DNA from: Loktanella sp. D2R18
GTDB taxonomy: Bacteria; Pseudomonadota; Alphaproteobacteria; Rhodobacterales; Rhodobacteraceae
Assembly: GCF_003318235.1 (NCBI RefSeq)
Contig: NZ_QOCG01000022.1
Span: 1-64,000 of the forward strand
Reading direction: 5' to 3'
Length of the DNA: 64,000 nt
Part shown: one piece after another, positions 50,466-60,811 of the stretch
How the letters are laid out: each line of letters opens with the position of its first letter
Numbering within the stretch: position 1 is the stretch's first letter
Translations under genes and position numbers: made by a program
The notes under the pieces: model-generated
What the model was told of the DNA's origin: nothing
Databases searched by the model: none
What the model saw: the letters and a program-made list of their open reading frames with translations, nothing else

Positions 50466-53132
50466 TTATTTGGGCAGTGTGATCCGGAAGGCAGTGCCAT
50501 ATTGCCCGGGCAGATAGGCGATATCACCGCCCAAACGGCGCATTATTTCGCGACAAATCGCGAGCCCTAGCCCTGCCCCACCGGCCTTTGATCCATCTGC
50601 AACCCGGGAAAATTTTTCAAAGATAAGCTGTTGATTTTCCGGCGCAATTCCGCAACCATTATCAACAAAATCAATAAGATACATTCCATCCCGCTTCAGC
50701 ACAGATATCTTCAGCCGCTGCTGTTCTGCATCGCAATATTTACGCGTATTCGCGATCAGGTTAATGAAGACTTGCACCAAACGGTCAAGATCCGTGGTGA
50801 CAGCAATTTGGGCCAGTTCCGGTGCGCAGACAATTTCGAGCGTGTCTTCCAACCCACCTGCCGCGCCGATCGCTCGTTCGATGAGCACGCCCAGATTGCC
50901 AGTATTCACGTGCAGCATGACCTGACCGTTCTCAAGCACCGAAAGATCAAGCAGATCATCGAGCAATCCCGTCAAACGGATCGCCTCATCATGGATAATC
51001 CCGGAATATCGTTTCTGGTCGGACAGTGGGATATCACCATCACGCAAAATATCTGAAAATGACCGGATCGACGTCATAGGGGTGCGCAATTCATGGCTGA
51101 TTTGGCTAAGAAACGCGTCCTTTTGGATGGAAAGTGCCGTCAATTTGTCGTTGGCATCGCGCAGCGCGCGGGCGGTCTGTTCTTGCTCTGATGATTTGGC
51201 TTCAAGCCGGTTGGAATACTCCAAAATCTGAGCGGCCTCGTCCGCAACGGCGATCAAGTCTTCAACAGACACGCCGCTGCCACCGATAAGTTGGCCTACC
51301 ATCGCATGGGAGGTCGCAGCGCCGACGCTCCCCGCAAGCTCTCTCTCGAGCAGCTCCACGAAATTAGGGGTCACCTCTGGCAGGAATCCGTTTTTTCCTT
51401 GCCGCGCGGCTTCACGTTCAAAGATCGCCTGCGCCTGTTCGCTGCCCATAATACGCTGCGCCATAATCAGCAGGTCTTCGGCACCGGCGGCAGCGGTGGT
51501 CCAGGCGGGCGCAGCTGCCGAATGTTCAAAGACATTCACGAATTGCGCGCCTTGCAGGCGTTCAAGCGGGGTTGGAAATGTCACAAGCGACACAAGGATA
51601 AACATTCCCGTATTCAACAGCATCGACCAGAGCAACCCATGTACAAGCGGATCGAGCCCCACGATCCCAAACATAGCCTGCGGACGCAACCAAGACAGCC
51701 CGTATGGCCCCTGCTCTATCACTGTTTGACTGATCAGTGCCTCAACCCCGAAACTCGGCAAAAACAGCGTCCATAGCCAGAACGCAAGCCCGGTCAAAAG
51801 CCCTGCCGCGGCCCCCAACCGACTGGCCCCACGCCAAAATACGCCGCCCAGCATGGCAGGCAGGATTTGTACTGCCCCCGAGAAGGAAACCAGACCGATT
51901 GCGGCAAGCGCCGTGCCACCACCCGACACGCGGTAATAGACCAACCCCAAGAACAGTACGCCCGCGATCGACAGCCGCCGCGCGAGTAAGATAACATGAC
52001 GGACATCCCCCGACATCACCGCCTGTTCGTTAGGGCGCAACGAAAGCCACATCGGCACAACGATGTGGTTAGACACCATTGTCGCGAGTGCAATTGTGGC
52101 GACCATCACCATCGAGGTCGCCGACGAAAACCCACCCAAAAATGAAAGCATTGCAAGCCCTTGTTTGCCCTCATGCAGGGGCACTGTCAGTACAAAAAGA
52201 TCGGGGTTGCTGCCTGCAGGCAAAAGATCCAATCCGACCACTGCGATTGGGACGACAAACAGGCTCATTAGCATCAGGTAGGTCGGAAACGCCCAGCTCG
52301 CGATGGCAAGATGACGTTCGTCTGCGTTTTCAACCACCAAGACCTGGAACATGCGCGGCAGACACAATAGCGCCGCGCCCGACAAGAAAAGCAGGCTGAC
52401 CCAACGCCCCCCATTTTGATCCCAGAGAACAACGTCAGAGCTATCAATCCGCGTCATCATTTCGGCAGGTCCGCCCGCGACCCCCCAAACAACAAAGACC
52501 CCGACAGCCAACAGCGCGATAAGCTTCACCACCGCTTCGACCGCGATTGCCATGACAATCCCATGGTGGCGTTCGTTGGCATCAAGGTTACGCGTGCCAA
52601 AGATCACCGTGAATATAAACAGGCCAACGGCCACCCACATCGCTGTCGCATTGAGATCAGCATCTTGCCAAAGCTGCCCGCCTGTCTGGGCGAAAACGGC
52701 GAACGCAAGGGTCACCGATTGTAACTGAAGTGCAATGTAAGGCGTTGCTGCGACAACAGATATGACGGTAACGATCACCCCAAGACTAGTAGATTTGCCA
52801 AAGCGCGACGACACAAGGTCCGCAATAGACGTGATCCGCTGGGCGCGGCCAATACGGACGAGCTTGCGCAAAATCCACCACCAGCCGATCATCATCAGCG
52901 TTGGTCCAAGATAGATCGTGACGAATTCCAAACCGGACCGCGCTGCATAGCCTACCGCGCCATAAAAGGTCCACGCCGTACAATAAATACTGAGCGAAAG
53001 CGTGTAGATCAGCGGCGAATGCAGCCAAGTCGCATTGCCCTGCGTTGCCCGTCGTTCGGCTAAGAAGGCAACCATAAACAAGATTGCCACATAGCACAGT
53101 GATATTGCGATGACGGTGTTAAACCCTAGCAT
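50466..53132 (-). CDS. Sodium:solute symporter-histidine kinase hybrid (CbrA-like)
   Basis: The 888-residue protein has a sodium:solute symporter domain (about 1-540, 13 predicted helices), a linker with coiled-coil (about 610-665), a HisKA domain with His near 680 in SQISHELRTPMTSIRSF, and an HATPase domain (FINLIANTRKYCDA; DNGCGIAPENQ). CbrA-type kinases use the transporter as a sensor or transport-coupled input. It is in one operon with a small membrane protein and a receiver protein. The ligand is unknown, perhaps a carboxylate or amino acid. Confidence 0.9.
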   Translation of the reverse strand: MLGFNTVIAISLCYVAILFMVAFLAERRATQGNATWLHSPLIYTLSLSIYCTAWTFYGAVGYAARSGLEFVTIYLGPTLMMIGWWWILRKLVRIGRAQRITSIADLVSSRFGKSTSLGVIVTVISVVAATPYIALQLQSVTLAFAVFAQTGGQLWQDADLNATAMWVAVGLFIFTVIFGTRNLDANERHHGIVMAIAVEAVVKLIALLAVGVFVVWGVAGGPAEMMTRIDSSDVVLWDQNGGRWVSLLFLSGAALLCLPRMFQVLVVENADERHLAIASWAFPTYLMLMSLFVVPIAVVGLDLLPAGSNPDLFVLTVPLHEGKQGLAMLSFLGGFSSATSMVMVATIALATMVSNHIVVPMWLSLRPNEQAVMSGDVRHVILLARRLSIAGVLFLGLVYYRVSGGGTALAAIGLVSFSGAVQILPAMLGGVFWRGASRLGAAAGLLTGLAFWLWTLFLPSFGVEALISQTVIEQGPYGLSWLRPQAMFGIVGLDPLVHGLLWSMLLNTGMFILVSLVTFPTPLERLQGAQFVNVFEHSAAAPAWTTAAAGAEDLLIMAQRIMGSEQAQAIFEREAARQGKNGFLPEVTPNFVELLERELAGSVGAATSHAMVGQLIGGSGVSVEDLIAVADEAAQILEYSNRLEAKSSEQEQTARALRDANDKLTALSIQKDAFLSQISHELRTPMTSIRSFSDILRDGDIPLSDQKRYSGIIHDEAIRLTGLLDDLLDLSVLENGQVMLHVNTGNLGVLIERAIGAAGGLEDTLEIVCAPELAQIAVTTDLDRLVQVFINLIANTRKYCDAEQQRLKISVLKRDGMYLIDFVDNGCGIAPENQQLIFEKFSRVADGSKAGGAGLGLAICREIMRRLGGDIAYLPGQYGTAFRITLPK

Positions 53133-53140
53133 CTGCGCGC

Positions 53141-53410
53141 TCAGGGTTTCGGGGTGGGATCAGGTACATCGTCAACGCGCAGCCCGCGTGCCATGATCGC
53201 GGTCACTGCAATCAATAGCGCCCAAACGCCAAACACATAGATTAGCGCACGCGCGTCCAGCGCATGATCAGTTGCGTCAGGCTTCCATAACAATGGGATG
53301 ACCAACAAAATGCAACCAAATATCGGCCAAAACCGCAGCGCATCGCGCAATCGCCGTTGACGGTAGCCCGCTTGTTCAAGAAATATCTTGGACTTGAGGC
53401 CGTTGCTCAT
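53141..53410 (-). CDS. Small two-helix membrane protein in the kinase operon
   Basis: The 89-residue protein has two transmembrane helices (FWPIFGCILLVIPLLW, ALIYVFGVWALLIAVTAIMA). Small helical proteins of this type regularly precede symporter-kinase hybrids. It overlaps the receiver gene by 4 bases and is 8 bases from the kinase gene. Confidence 0.78.
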   Translation of the reverse strand: MSNGLKSKIFLEQAGYRQRRLRDALRFWPIFGCILLVIPLLWKPDATDHALDARALIYVFGVWALLIAVTAIMARGLRVDDVPDPTPKP

Positions 53411-53775
53411 GCGTCAATCAAACTACGCACATGGTCGCGCACATCTGCGTTTGAAAACGGTTTGGTCATGAAATGATTGGCACCAAGGCGCATTGCCAAA
53501 TCGCGGTCCTTTTCTTGTCCACGTGCCGTCAACATCATGACAGGAATGTCTTTTGTGGTTTCAGTCTCGCGCAGCTCACGCAGGATATCAAACCCGCTGC
53601 GTCCCGGCAGCATCACATCAAGAATAATCATATCGGGCGGAAACCCAATGACCTTTTGGATTGCCGTTTCCCCATCTTCATGGGTGTGCACTGTCCAGCC
53701 ATCGCGGGACAAAATAAAACTGATCGCCTCAAGAATATTCGGCTCATCCTCGATCAGAAGGACACGTTTGCCCAT
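53407..53775 (-). CDS. Stand-alone response-regulator receiver
   Basis: The 122-residue protein is a single receiver domain: EDE at 9-11, phospho-acceptor Asp53 in IILDVMLPG, and Lys in TKPFSNAD. No output domain, so it acts through protein contacts. It is first in the operon with the symporter-kinase hybrid, its likely phosphodonor. Confidence 0.9.
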   Translation of the reverse strand: MGKRVLLIEDEPNILEAISFILSRDGWTVHTHEDGETAIQKVIGFPPDMIILDVMLPGRSGFDILRELRETETTKDIPVMMLTARGQEKDRDLAMRLGANHFMTKPFSNADVRDHVRSLIDA

Positions 53776-53856
53776 CTCATCAACTCCCCAATTGTCTTAC
53801 TCCCCCCGAAAAGGCAGCCTCCCTAGTACCGAGTATCGGGGGATTATGGGGCGAAG

Positions 53857-55161
53857 TCAAAGCCCTGCTGCTGTATTGATACCAATTATCGCAGGCTCAC
53901 GGCGGCTTGTACAATCAGGACGCGGACAAATGCGACACGAACCACCGACTGCGATTGGGTCGGACTTGCTTTCGGGCGGGTCGGAAACCACCAACATCGT
54001 ACTTTGCAAGACCGGGGTGACATCAAACTGCTGCGCGCCTTGGGGCGTCGCAATCGCATAGCACATAAAGCGTGTTTGTGCTGCATCGGGCAAGGATACT
54101 TCGGCACGGACGGGTTGGTTTGGCCGGCTCAGCGCGCCAAAAATCGGCCATAGCGGGCAGGCCCCGTTGCGGCGTGAATAGTTGAACCCCGGCACCGGCT
54201 TAAGGAAGGTCAGCGCGCCGGACACATCCGCGATGGCTAGCCCCATTGCAGGATGCCCGGCATCGGCAGGCAGACTCGCCAACCGGCGCAGGACCGCGGC
54301 AAAATCAACATTGAACTTTCGCGCCAATTGCGCCGGATCGTAATCAAGTGCATGATACGCATCAACAAAAACGGTCAGGGGCAAGGCACGCGCATCCGCC
54401 ATATATTGCGCCGCGTAATCGACAAATATCTGCCCCGCAGGGCCAATCAGCCCCATGTTACGGGCGACCTCAAGGGTATCAGCTGTCCCAGCCTCGAGAG
54501 CAGAAACATGGAAACCCATCCGCGCTAAGGCGCTTTCAACCTGTTCAAAGGGCGATTGCGCGACATCGACTTCAGTTTCTGGCGCCTCGAGATAGGCGAC
54601 CAATGCTTCGCTACTCGTCGCAAGCCGCAAGCTATCTTTGTGAATGTTCTCGTGAAATCGGCGCTGCCAATCCGCGTCGAGCTCGTCTTGGGTCACCAAG
54701 ATCGACGCTGATGATCGGATCGACGTCACCGCCGAAATTACTTCGTGCAGAGAATTGGCAAGCTGAGGATCATGGGCGATGCGATCGGTAAGCGCAGCCA
54801 TATGTTCATCAAGTGCGGCGATCCGGCGGGCTTGGGCTACGATCAAAGCGCTCCACCCAGGAAAGCGAGCCGCAAACTCATCGGTGCGTGCGATCTCGGC
54901 TTCGGTTTCAAATGTGGCAGCTGCGCTGCGCATCTGGTCCAGCAAGTTCCTGTCGGCCCCATCTGTCAACAATGACGCATCGACGCCCAAAAGACGGGCG
55001 ATATCCGTTAACAACTTACCGCCGATTCTGCGGCGATTGTGTTCAATCAGGTTCAAATAAGAGGGAGAAATTCCAACGGCTTCGGCGACGGCGGCTTGGC
55101 GCAAACCTTGTTCAAGCCGCTTTTCGCGGATGCGGGCTCCGGTCAGTCGTTGGGTAGGCAT
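53857..55161 (-). CDS. ScfR/RamB-type XRE-family regulator with DUF2083
   Basis: The 434-residue protein has an N-terminal XRE HTH (REKRLEQGLRQAAVAEAVGI), an IrrE-like/ligand-binding middle and a C-terminal DUF2083-type domain with cysteines SCRICPRPDC. Short-chain fatty acyl-type regulators of this family (ScfR, RamB) control acetate, propionate and 2-methylcitrate pathways, apparently sensing acyl-CoA. It sits next to a liv-type ABC operon and the symporter-kinase genes, possibly controlling one of them. Confidence 0.85.
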   Translation of the reverse strand: MPTQRLTGARIREKRLEQGLRQAAVAEAVGISPSYLNLIEHNRRRIGGKLLTDIARLLGVDASLLTDGADRNLLDQMRSAAATFETEAEIARTDEFAARFPGWSALIVAQARRIAALDEHMAALTDRIAHDPQLANSLHEVISAVTSIRSSASILVTQDELDADWQRRFHENIHKDSLRLATSSEALVAYLEAPETEVDVAQSPFEQVESALARMGFHVSALEAGTADTLEVARNMGLIGPAGQIFVDYAAQYMADARALPLTVFVDAYHALDYDPAQLARKFNVDFAAVLRRLASLPADAGHPAMGLAIADVSGALTFLKPVPGFNYSRRNGACPLWPIFGALSRPNQPVRAEVSLPDAAQTRFMCYAIATPQGAQQFDVTPVLQSTMLVVSDPPESKSDPIAVGGSCRICPRPDCTSRREPAIIGINTAAGL

Positions 55162-55310
55162 GGGAAATTACCTTAATGCTTTCAAATGCTTTCTGCACCT
55201 GCGGGATAACGGGTTTACAGCCTCGCAAAAAAGCTTGTACAGAATTTTACAAATTAAGCAAGTCGCCCCAATGGTTTGTTGATTGAACACCCCCTGCCCC
55301 CAACAATGGT

Positions 55311-55324
55311 CGTGTACGTACACG
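55311..55324 (+). promoter_or_regulatory. Perfect palindrome in the liv-type operon promoter region
   Basis: CGTGTACGTACACG is a perfect 14-bp palindrome, 58 bases upstream of the binding-protein gene and in the divergent space with the ScfR-type gene. It is a candidate operator, though which regulator binds it cannot be told. Confidence 0.45.
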
Positions 55325-55382
55325 TACAAGCTGTAGGGTCCCTCGTGGATCAAGCGGCACAAAACCTTTAGGGAGGAAACTA

Positions 55383-56729
55383 ATGTCAAAATCGAATTTC
55401 TCACGTCGCGGCGTGCTGAAAACCGGTGCAATTGCCGGTGCTGGTCTTGCGCTTCCGACGTATCTACGCGCGGATTCACATGCTGGCTTTACAAACGCGC
55501 CAGGCGACAGCGAAGTCGTCCTTGGCTTCAACGTGCCACAAACAGGCCCATACGCGGACGAGGGCGCAGACGAACTGCGTGCGTATGAGCTTGCTGTTGA
55601 GCACCTGAACGGCGGCGGTGACGGCGGCATGCTGCCAACATTCTCATCACAAGTTCTGGACGGCACAGGTATCTTGGGCCGCGAAGTGAAGTACGTCACT
55701 GGTGACACACAGACAAAGTCTGACGCTGCGCGTGCATCTGCCCGTTCGATGATCGAAAAAGACGGCGCCATCATGATTACTGGAGGGTCTTCATCTGGTG
55801 TGGCTGTTGCTGTTCAAGCACTATGCCAAGAAGCTGGTGTGATCTTCATGGCGGGTCTGACCCACTCGAACGACACAACAGGTAAAGATAAGCGGGCCAA
55901 CGGTTTCCGTCACTTCTTTAACTCTTATATGACTGGTGCGGCACTTGCGCCTGTTTTGGCTGCGAACTACGGCAATGACCGTAAAGCATACCACCTGACA
56001 GCTGACTATAACTGGGGCTACACCACTGAAGAAGCGATCCGCTCTTCAACGGAAGCAATCGGTTGGGAAACTGTGAACGCTGTGAAAACACCGCTGACAC
56101 AGACTGACTTCTCATCTTATATCGCGCCAGTTCTGAACTCTGGTGCCGACGTTCTGGTTCTGAACCACTACGGCGGAAACATGGTGAACTCACTGACCAA
56201 CGCTGTTCAGTTTGGTCTGCGTGAAGCACAAGCCAACGGCCAGAACTTTGAAATCGTTGTTCCACTGTACTCTCGCCTTATGGCGCGTGGTGCGGGTGCT
56301 AACGTGAAAGGCATCTTTGGTTCAACCAACTGGCACTGGTCGCTGCAAGACGAAGGCTCTAAAGCATTCGTTCAGTCATTCGGCACAAAATACGGCTTCC
56401 CACCATCGCAGGCTGCACACACAACTTACGTGCAAACGCTGCTGTATGCGGATGCGGTTACACGGGCTGGCTCGTTCAACCCATGTGCGGTTGCAGAAGC
56501 TCTCGAAGACTATGAATTCGATGGCTTGGGCAACGGCAAGACACTTTATCGTGGCGACGACCACCAGTGCTTCAAAGACGTGCTGGTCGTGAAGGGTAAA
56601 GAAAACCCTGAAAACGAATTCGATTTGCTCGAGATCGTTGAAGTCACCCCTGCGGATCAGGTCACATATGACCCGAACCACCCGCAGTTCCAAGGCGGCG
56701 CATTGGGTACATGTAACCCAGGCGCGTAA
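55383..56729 (+). CDS. Branched-chain amino acid-type ABC transporter binding protein
   Basis: The 448-residue protein has a twin-arginine signal (RRGVLKTGAIAGAGLALP) and a type I periplasmic-binding (LivK-like) fold. It is longer than classic LivK and resembles the substrate-binding proteins of amide/urea/BCAA-type transporters. It heads a five-gene ABC operon. Codon use appears distinct from neighbours, with frequent TCA, ACA and CCA, typical of a highly expressed gene. Substrate not determined. Confidence 0.88.
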   Translation: MSKSNFSRRGVLKTGAIAGAGLALPTYLRADSHAGFTNAPGDSEVVLGFNVPQTGPYADEGADELRAYELAVEHLNGGGDGGMLPTFSSQVLDGTGILGREVKYVTGDTQTKSDAARASARSMIEKDGAIMITGGSSSGVAVAVQALCQEAGVIFMAGLTHSNDTTGKDKRANGFRHFFNSYMTGAALAPVLAANYGNDRKAYHLTADYNWGYTTEEAIRSSTEAIGWETVNAVKTPLTQTDFSSYIAPVLNSGADVLVLNHYGGNMVNSLTNAVQFGLREAQANGQNFEIVVPLYSRLMARGAGANVKGIFGSTNWHWSLQDEGSKAFVQSFGTKYGFPPSQAAHTTYVQTLLYADAVTRAGSFNPCAVAEALEDYEFDGLGNGKTLYRGDDHQCFKDVLVVKGKENPENEFDLLEIVEVTPADQVTYDPNHPQFQGGALGTCNPGA

Positions 56730-56745
56730 ACCACCAAAAAATTTC

Positions 56746-56770
56746 AGGTCACCACATCACGTGGTGGCCT
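56746..56770 (+). terminator. Intercistronic hairpin after the binding-protein gene
   Basis: A 10-bp stem with one G-T pair (AGGTCACCAC / GTGGTGGCCT) lies 17 bases after the stop and before the permease genes. It probably gives differential expression, with excess binding protein over permeases. Confidence 0.65.
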
Positions 56771-56856
56771 GTCACATCGACAGGAAACTGCGCCCTTAGG
56801 GGCAGCGGTATGTCTTTTGGTATCCCGCCAACATTTAACCGATCAGAGGTCACCTC

Positions 56857-57888
56857 ATGGACCAGTTCATACTGCAAATCCTTAACGGGCTCGATAAAGG
56901 GTCAGCTTATGCACTTATTGCGCTCGGGCTTACGCTTATTTTTGGGACGCTTGGCGTTGTAAACTTCGCGCATGGCGCGCTCTTCATGCTCGGCTCATTT
57001 TGTGCCGTTACTCTTAGTAAATTCTTAAGCCTCAGCCACAAAGTTGTGGATGAGACGCGGACTGACTTTTTGGGGAACCCCCTGCAAGTCGACGTTCCCT
57101 ACGTCCATGATTGGTTCGGTGTCGCCACAGGCGATGCGATCATTGACTGGGCTGTGCCGCTGTCGCTTCTCTTTGCCACACCTGTGATGATCGGTATCGG
57201 CTTCATCATGGAACGCGGGCTGATCAAGCACTTCTATAAGCGCCCACATGCGGACCAGATCCTTGTGACCTTTGGCCTTGCCATCGTGATCCAAGAGGTC
57301 GTCAAATATTACTACGGTGCGAACCCAATCCCAACACCTGCGCCAAGCGCCTTTAAGGGCAGCTATGACTTCGGGTTGTTGCTTGGATTTGACGCGAACG
57401 CGATCATCTATCCTTACTGGCGCCTCGTGTACTTCTTCTTCTCACTCGTGATCATCGGCGCTGTCTTTGCCTTCTTGCGGTTCACCACCTTCGGGATGGT
57501 TGTGCGTGCGGGCATGGCTGACCGTGAAACAGTTGGGCTGTTGGGCATCGACATCGATAAGCGGTTTACCATCATGTTTGGTATTGCGGCGGCCGTCGCA
57601 GGCCTCGCGGGGGTCATGTACGTACCGATTAACCCACCAAACTACCACATGGGCATGGACTTCCTCGTGCTGAGTTTCGTGGTTGTTGTTGTGGGCGGTA
57701 TGGGGTCGCTCCCCGGTGCGGTCGCGGCTGGGTTCCTTTTGGGTATCCTCGAAAGCTTCGCCTCAACTGCTTGGGCGGTCAGCAACCTGCCAGGAATCAA
57801 CCAGGTTATCATCTACCTGGTCGCAATTATCATTCTATTAACACGTCCGCGTGGCCTGATGGGTCGCAAAGGCGTGATGGAGGAATAA
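56857..57888 (+). CDS. Branched-chain amino acid-type ABC permease, LivH-like
   Basis: The 343-residue integral membrane protein has the LivH start ([20 protein letters not shown]), [16 protein letters not shown], and about eight transmembrane helices. An insert of about 60 residues between helices 2 and 3 (near 60-100) is not seen in short LivH proteins. Partner of the LivM-like protein downstream. Confidence 0.9.
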   Translation: MDQFILQILNGLDKGSAYALIALGLTLIFGTLGVVNFAHGALFMLGSFCAVTLSKFLSLSHKVVDETRTDFLGNPLQVDVPYVHDWFGVATGDAIIDWAVPLSLLFATPVMIGIGFIMERGLIKHFYKRPHADQILVTFGLAIVIQEVVKYYYGANPIPTPAPSAFKGSYDFGLLLGFDANAIIYPYWRLVYFFFSLVIIGAVFAFLRFTTFGMVVRAGMADRETVGLLGIDIDKRFTIMFGIAAAVAGLAGVMYVPINPPNYHMGMDFLVLSFVVVVVGGMGSLPGAVAAGFLLGILESFASTAWAVSNLPGINQVIIYLVAIIILLTRPRGLMGRKGVMEE

Positions 57889-57892
57889 GCCA

Positions 57893-59092
57893 ATGCTTGG
57901 TCTCGAAAAGAAAGACTTTCGGCTGCTTCTTATTGTCATTGGCCTGACACTATTTGCACCCATCATCCTGAACCCGTTCCCTGCGGGGTCAGAGATGGCC
58001 CAGTTTAACGCGGGCTATCCTGATCTGATGCAACGCTTTGTGATCTTTGGTATCTTTGCGATCGGGTTTAACATCCTGTTCGGCCTGACCGGATACCTCT
58101 CATTTGGGCACGCTGCTTTCTTGGGTGTGGGTTCATACTCTGCGGTCTGGATGTTCAAGCTTCTCAGCATGAACGTGCTTCCAGCGATCGTCCTTAGCGT
58201 CATCATCGCGGGCCTGTTTTCATTCGTCATCGGATATATCTCGCTACGTCGCTCTGGGATTTACTTCTCGATCCTGACGTTGGCCTTTGCGCAGATGTCA
58301 TTTGCGTTGGCCTATTCGGTTCTGACACCAATCACCGGTGGTGAAACGGGTCTGCAACTGGCGCTTGATGATCCGCGGATCTTGGGTGCAGCACAAACGG
58401 CCAGCGGGAACATCCCAGTCCCAGCCTTGTTCGGACTTGAAATGCGCGCATCCTATGAGATGACAGTCGGTGCTTGGGCATTCACATTCAACGTTGGCTA
58501 CTATCTTGCCGCTTTGATCCTCGTGTTGTCTTTCTACATGGCGATCCGGATCTTCCGGTCACCGTTTGGGCTAATGCTGCGCGCGATTAAGTCAAACCAA
58601 ACCCGGATGAGCTATACCGGGCTGAACTCACGGCCCTATACGCTTGCTGCCTTCGTGATCTCTGGCATGTATGCTGGGCTTGCGGGTGGTCTGATGGCCT
58701 CTATGGATCCGCTGGCTGGTGCGGAACGGATGCAGTGGACCGCGTCTGGTGAGGTTGTTTTGATGACAATCCTTGGCGGTGCGGGCACGTTGATTGGTCC
58801 AGTTCTTGGCGCAGGTATGATCAAATACTTTGAAAACATCTTCTCAAAGATCAACAGCCAAGTGCTGCACGAATGGTTCGGTTTCTTGCCAGATGGGCTG
58901 GAAAACTTTGTGGTCACCATCATTTACCCATTCGTGGGCAAAGGCTGGCACCTGACCCTTGGGATCGTGTTCATGCTTGTTGTGATCTTCCTGCCTGGTG
59001 GGCTTGTCCAAGGTGGACAGAAAATCGCCGCTGCCTTGAAGCGCAAGAAAACCGATGACGCCAATCCTGGCGCCAGCAAACCTGCCGAATAA
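57893..59092 (+). CDS. Branched-chain amino acid-type ABC permease, LivM-like
   Basis: The 399-residue protein has about nine helices, including [20 protein letters not shown], typical of LivM. Starts 4 bases after the LivH-like stop. The C-terminal tail is basic and polar. Confidence 0.9.
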   Translation: MLGLEKKDFRLLLIVIGLTLFAPIILNPFPAGSEMAQFNAGYPDLMQRFVIFGIFAIGFNILFGLTGYLSFGHAAFLGVGSYSAVWMFKLLSMNVLPAIVLSVIIAGLFSFVIGYISLRRSGIYFSILTLAFAQMSFALAYSVLTPITGGETGLQLALDDPRILGAAQTASGNIPVPALFGLEMRASYEMTVGAWAFTFNVGYYLAALILVLSFYMAIRIFRSPFGLMLRAIKSNQTRMSYTGLNSRPYTLAAFVISGMYAGLAGGLMASMDPLAGAERMQWTASGEVVLMTILGGAGTLIGPVLGAGMIKYFENIFSKINSQVLHEWFGFLPDGLENFVVTIIYPFVGKGWHLTLGIVFMLVVIFLPGGLVQGGQKIAAALKRKKTDDANPGASKPAE

Positions 59093-59104
59093 GGAGAAAC
59101 GGAT

Positions 59105-59863
59105 ATGGGAATCCTTGAAGTCAAAGGCATCAACAAACGGTTTGGTGGCCTGCAAGCGCTGGGTGACGTGAACCTAAGCGTTGAAGAAAACACGGTGCAC
59201 GCAATCATCGGGCCAAACGGGGCGGGCAAGTCAACCTTGCTGAACGTCTTGGTCGGCAAACTGATCCCCGACAGTGGGTCAGTGATGTTTGACGGGCAGT
59301 CAGTCTTGGGGCGCAAGCCACACGAGATTAACCAGATGGGGATAAGCCGGGTGTTCCAAACACCCGAAATCTTCACCGATCTGACCGTGTTTGAAAACGT
59401 GATGATCCCCTGCTTTGCCAAACGAGATGGCGCATTCCGGATGCACGCGGTGGAAAGCATTTTTGCGGAAAAAGGCATTCGTGCCCAAGCCGAAGAAATG
59501 TTGGCAGACGTGAACATGTTAGAAAAACGCGACATGGTTACGTCTAGCCTGTCGCGCGGCGACAAACGGCGTCTGGAAATGGCAATGTGTCTGGTTCAAG
59601 ACCCCAAGCTGTTGCTTCTTGATGAGCCAACAGCCGGGATGGCGCGGGCTGACACGGAAAACACGATCGCTTTGCTCAAAGAAATCCGGGCGAAACGTGG
59701 GATCACCATGGCCATTATTGAACACGATATGAACGTTGTGTTCTCTTTGGCCGAACGGATCACTGTTTTGGCGCAGGGCACCCCCCTTGTCGAAGACACG
59801 CCTGAAAACATCAAAGGCCACCCAAAAGTGCGCGAAGCCTATCTTGGCGAAGCTCAGGTCTAA
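59105..59863 (+). CDS. Branched-chain amino acid-type ABC ATPase, LivG-like
   Basis: The 252-residue ATPase has Walker A GPNGAGKS, Walker B LLLLDEPTAGM, and the H-loop IEHDM. The signature motif is LSRGDKRRLE instead of LSGGQ, a variant of the LivG-type LSHGQ form. With LivF-like ATPase it energises transport. Confidence 0.9.
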   Translation: MGILEVKGINKRFGGLQALGDVNLSVEENTVHAIIGPNGAGKSTLLNVLVGKLIPDSGSVMFDGQSVLGRKPHEINQMGISRVFQTPEIFTDLTVFENVMIPCFAKRDGAFRMHAVESIFAEKGIRAQAEEMLADVNMLEKRDMVTSSLSRGDKRRLEMAMCLVQDPKLLLLDEPTAGMARADTENTIALLKEIRAKRGITMAIIEHDMNVVFSLAERITVLAQGTPLVEDTPENIKGHPKVREAYLGEAQV

Positions 59864-59941
59864 TCCTTCATCCAGCGGCCAATTTCGTTCACCGGAATTG
59901 GCCACAGGCTTTCACGAAAGCTTGGCACCCCGGAGAATACC

Positions 59942-60691
59942 ATGAACAAACCTTTCAATAAACATGCGAACAACGCCGCGACGCACCCAGCATTCCTCAG
60001 CGTTTGGGAAATCGAAGCTTACTACGGTGAAAGTTACATCGTACAAAACGTCAGCTTCAACATCCACGAGGGTGAAATCCTCGCGCTGCTGGGACGTAAC
60101 GGAGCTGGCAAGACATCAACGCTGCGCACCATCGCGCGGCTTGATGACCCTGCCCTCACCCACGGCGAAATCTGGCTTGACCATCAGCCGCTGCACGAAA
60201 TGAAAAGCCACCAAGCAGCGGCAGCAGGCATTTCGCTCGTACCCGAAGATCGTCGCATCATTCCCGGCCTGACCGTGGAAGAAAACCTGCAACTTGCGCA
60301 AATCGCACCCCCGCACGGCTGGTCGTTGGAACGTCTTTACGAATTGTTCCCGCGTCTTGGTGAACGCCGCAAGCAAGAAGGCGTGACGCTTTCTGGTGGT
60401 GAACAGCAAATGCTGGCAATCGCCCGCGCCCTTGCCCGCGACATTAAGGTGTTGTTGCTTGACGAGCCATACGAGGGTCTGGCCCCCGTCATCGTGCAAG
60501 AAATTGCCAAGACATTGGGCATCATTCGTGATCAGGGCATCACAACCGTGATTGTTGAACAAAACGCTGTTGCTGCCCTGAAGCTCGCGGACCGCGCGGT
60601 GATCTTGGACACCGGTACCGTTGTGTTTGACGGCTCTGCCGAAGAAGTTCTTGAGAACGACGAATTGCGGGCACAATACCTCGCAATCTAA
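59942..60691 (+). CDS. Branched-chain amino acid-type ABC ATPase, LivF-like
   Basis: The 249-residue ATPase has Walker A GRNGAGKT, signature LSGGEQQMLAIARAL, and Walker B VLLLDEPYEGLAP, a typical LivF. Last gene of the operon; a hairpin follows. A short gap of 78 bases separates it from the LivG-like gene. Confidence 0.9.
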   Translation: MNKPFNKHANNAATHPAFLSVWEIEAYYGESYIVQNVSFNIHEGEILALLGRNGAGKTSTLRTIARLDDPALTHGEIWLDHQPLHEMKSHQAAAAGISLVPEDRRIIPGLTVEENLQLAQIAPPHGWSLERLYELFPRLGERRKQEGVTLSGGEQQMLAIARALARDIKVLLLDEPYEGLAPVIVQEIAKTLGIIRDQGITTVIVEQNAVAALKLADRAVILDTGTVVFDGSAEEVLENDELRAQYLAI

Positions 60692-60698
60692 GAAAATT

Positions 60699-60734
60699 CG
60701 TCAGATGTTTGAACCAGTTTTCAAACATCTGACG
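60699..60734 (+). terminator. Hairpin after the ABC operon
   Basis: A 14-bp perfect stem (CGTCAGATGTTTGA / TCAAACATCTGACG) lies 8 bases after the LivF-like stop. T-tract is weak. Confidence 0.7.
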
Positions 60735-60811
60735 CGCCTTTGTTAAGGCTTTGGTAATCTCCAAGCGCGATTCTATGCGCAAGCCGTTTTGGCAAATGCG
60801 AGGTCACCACT

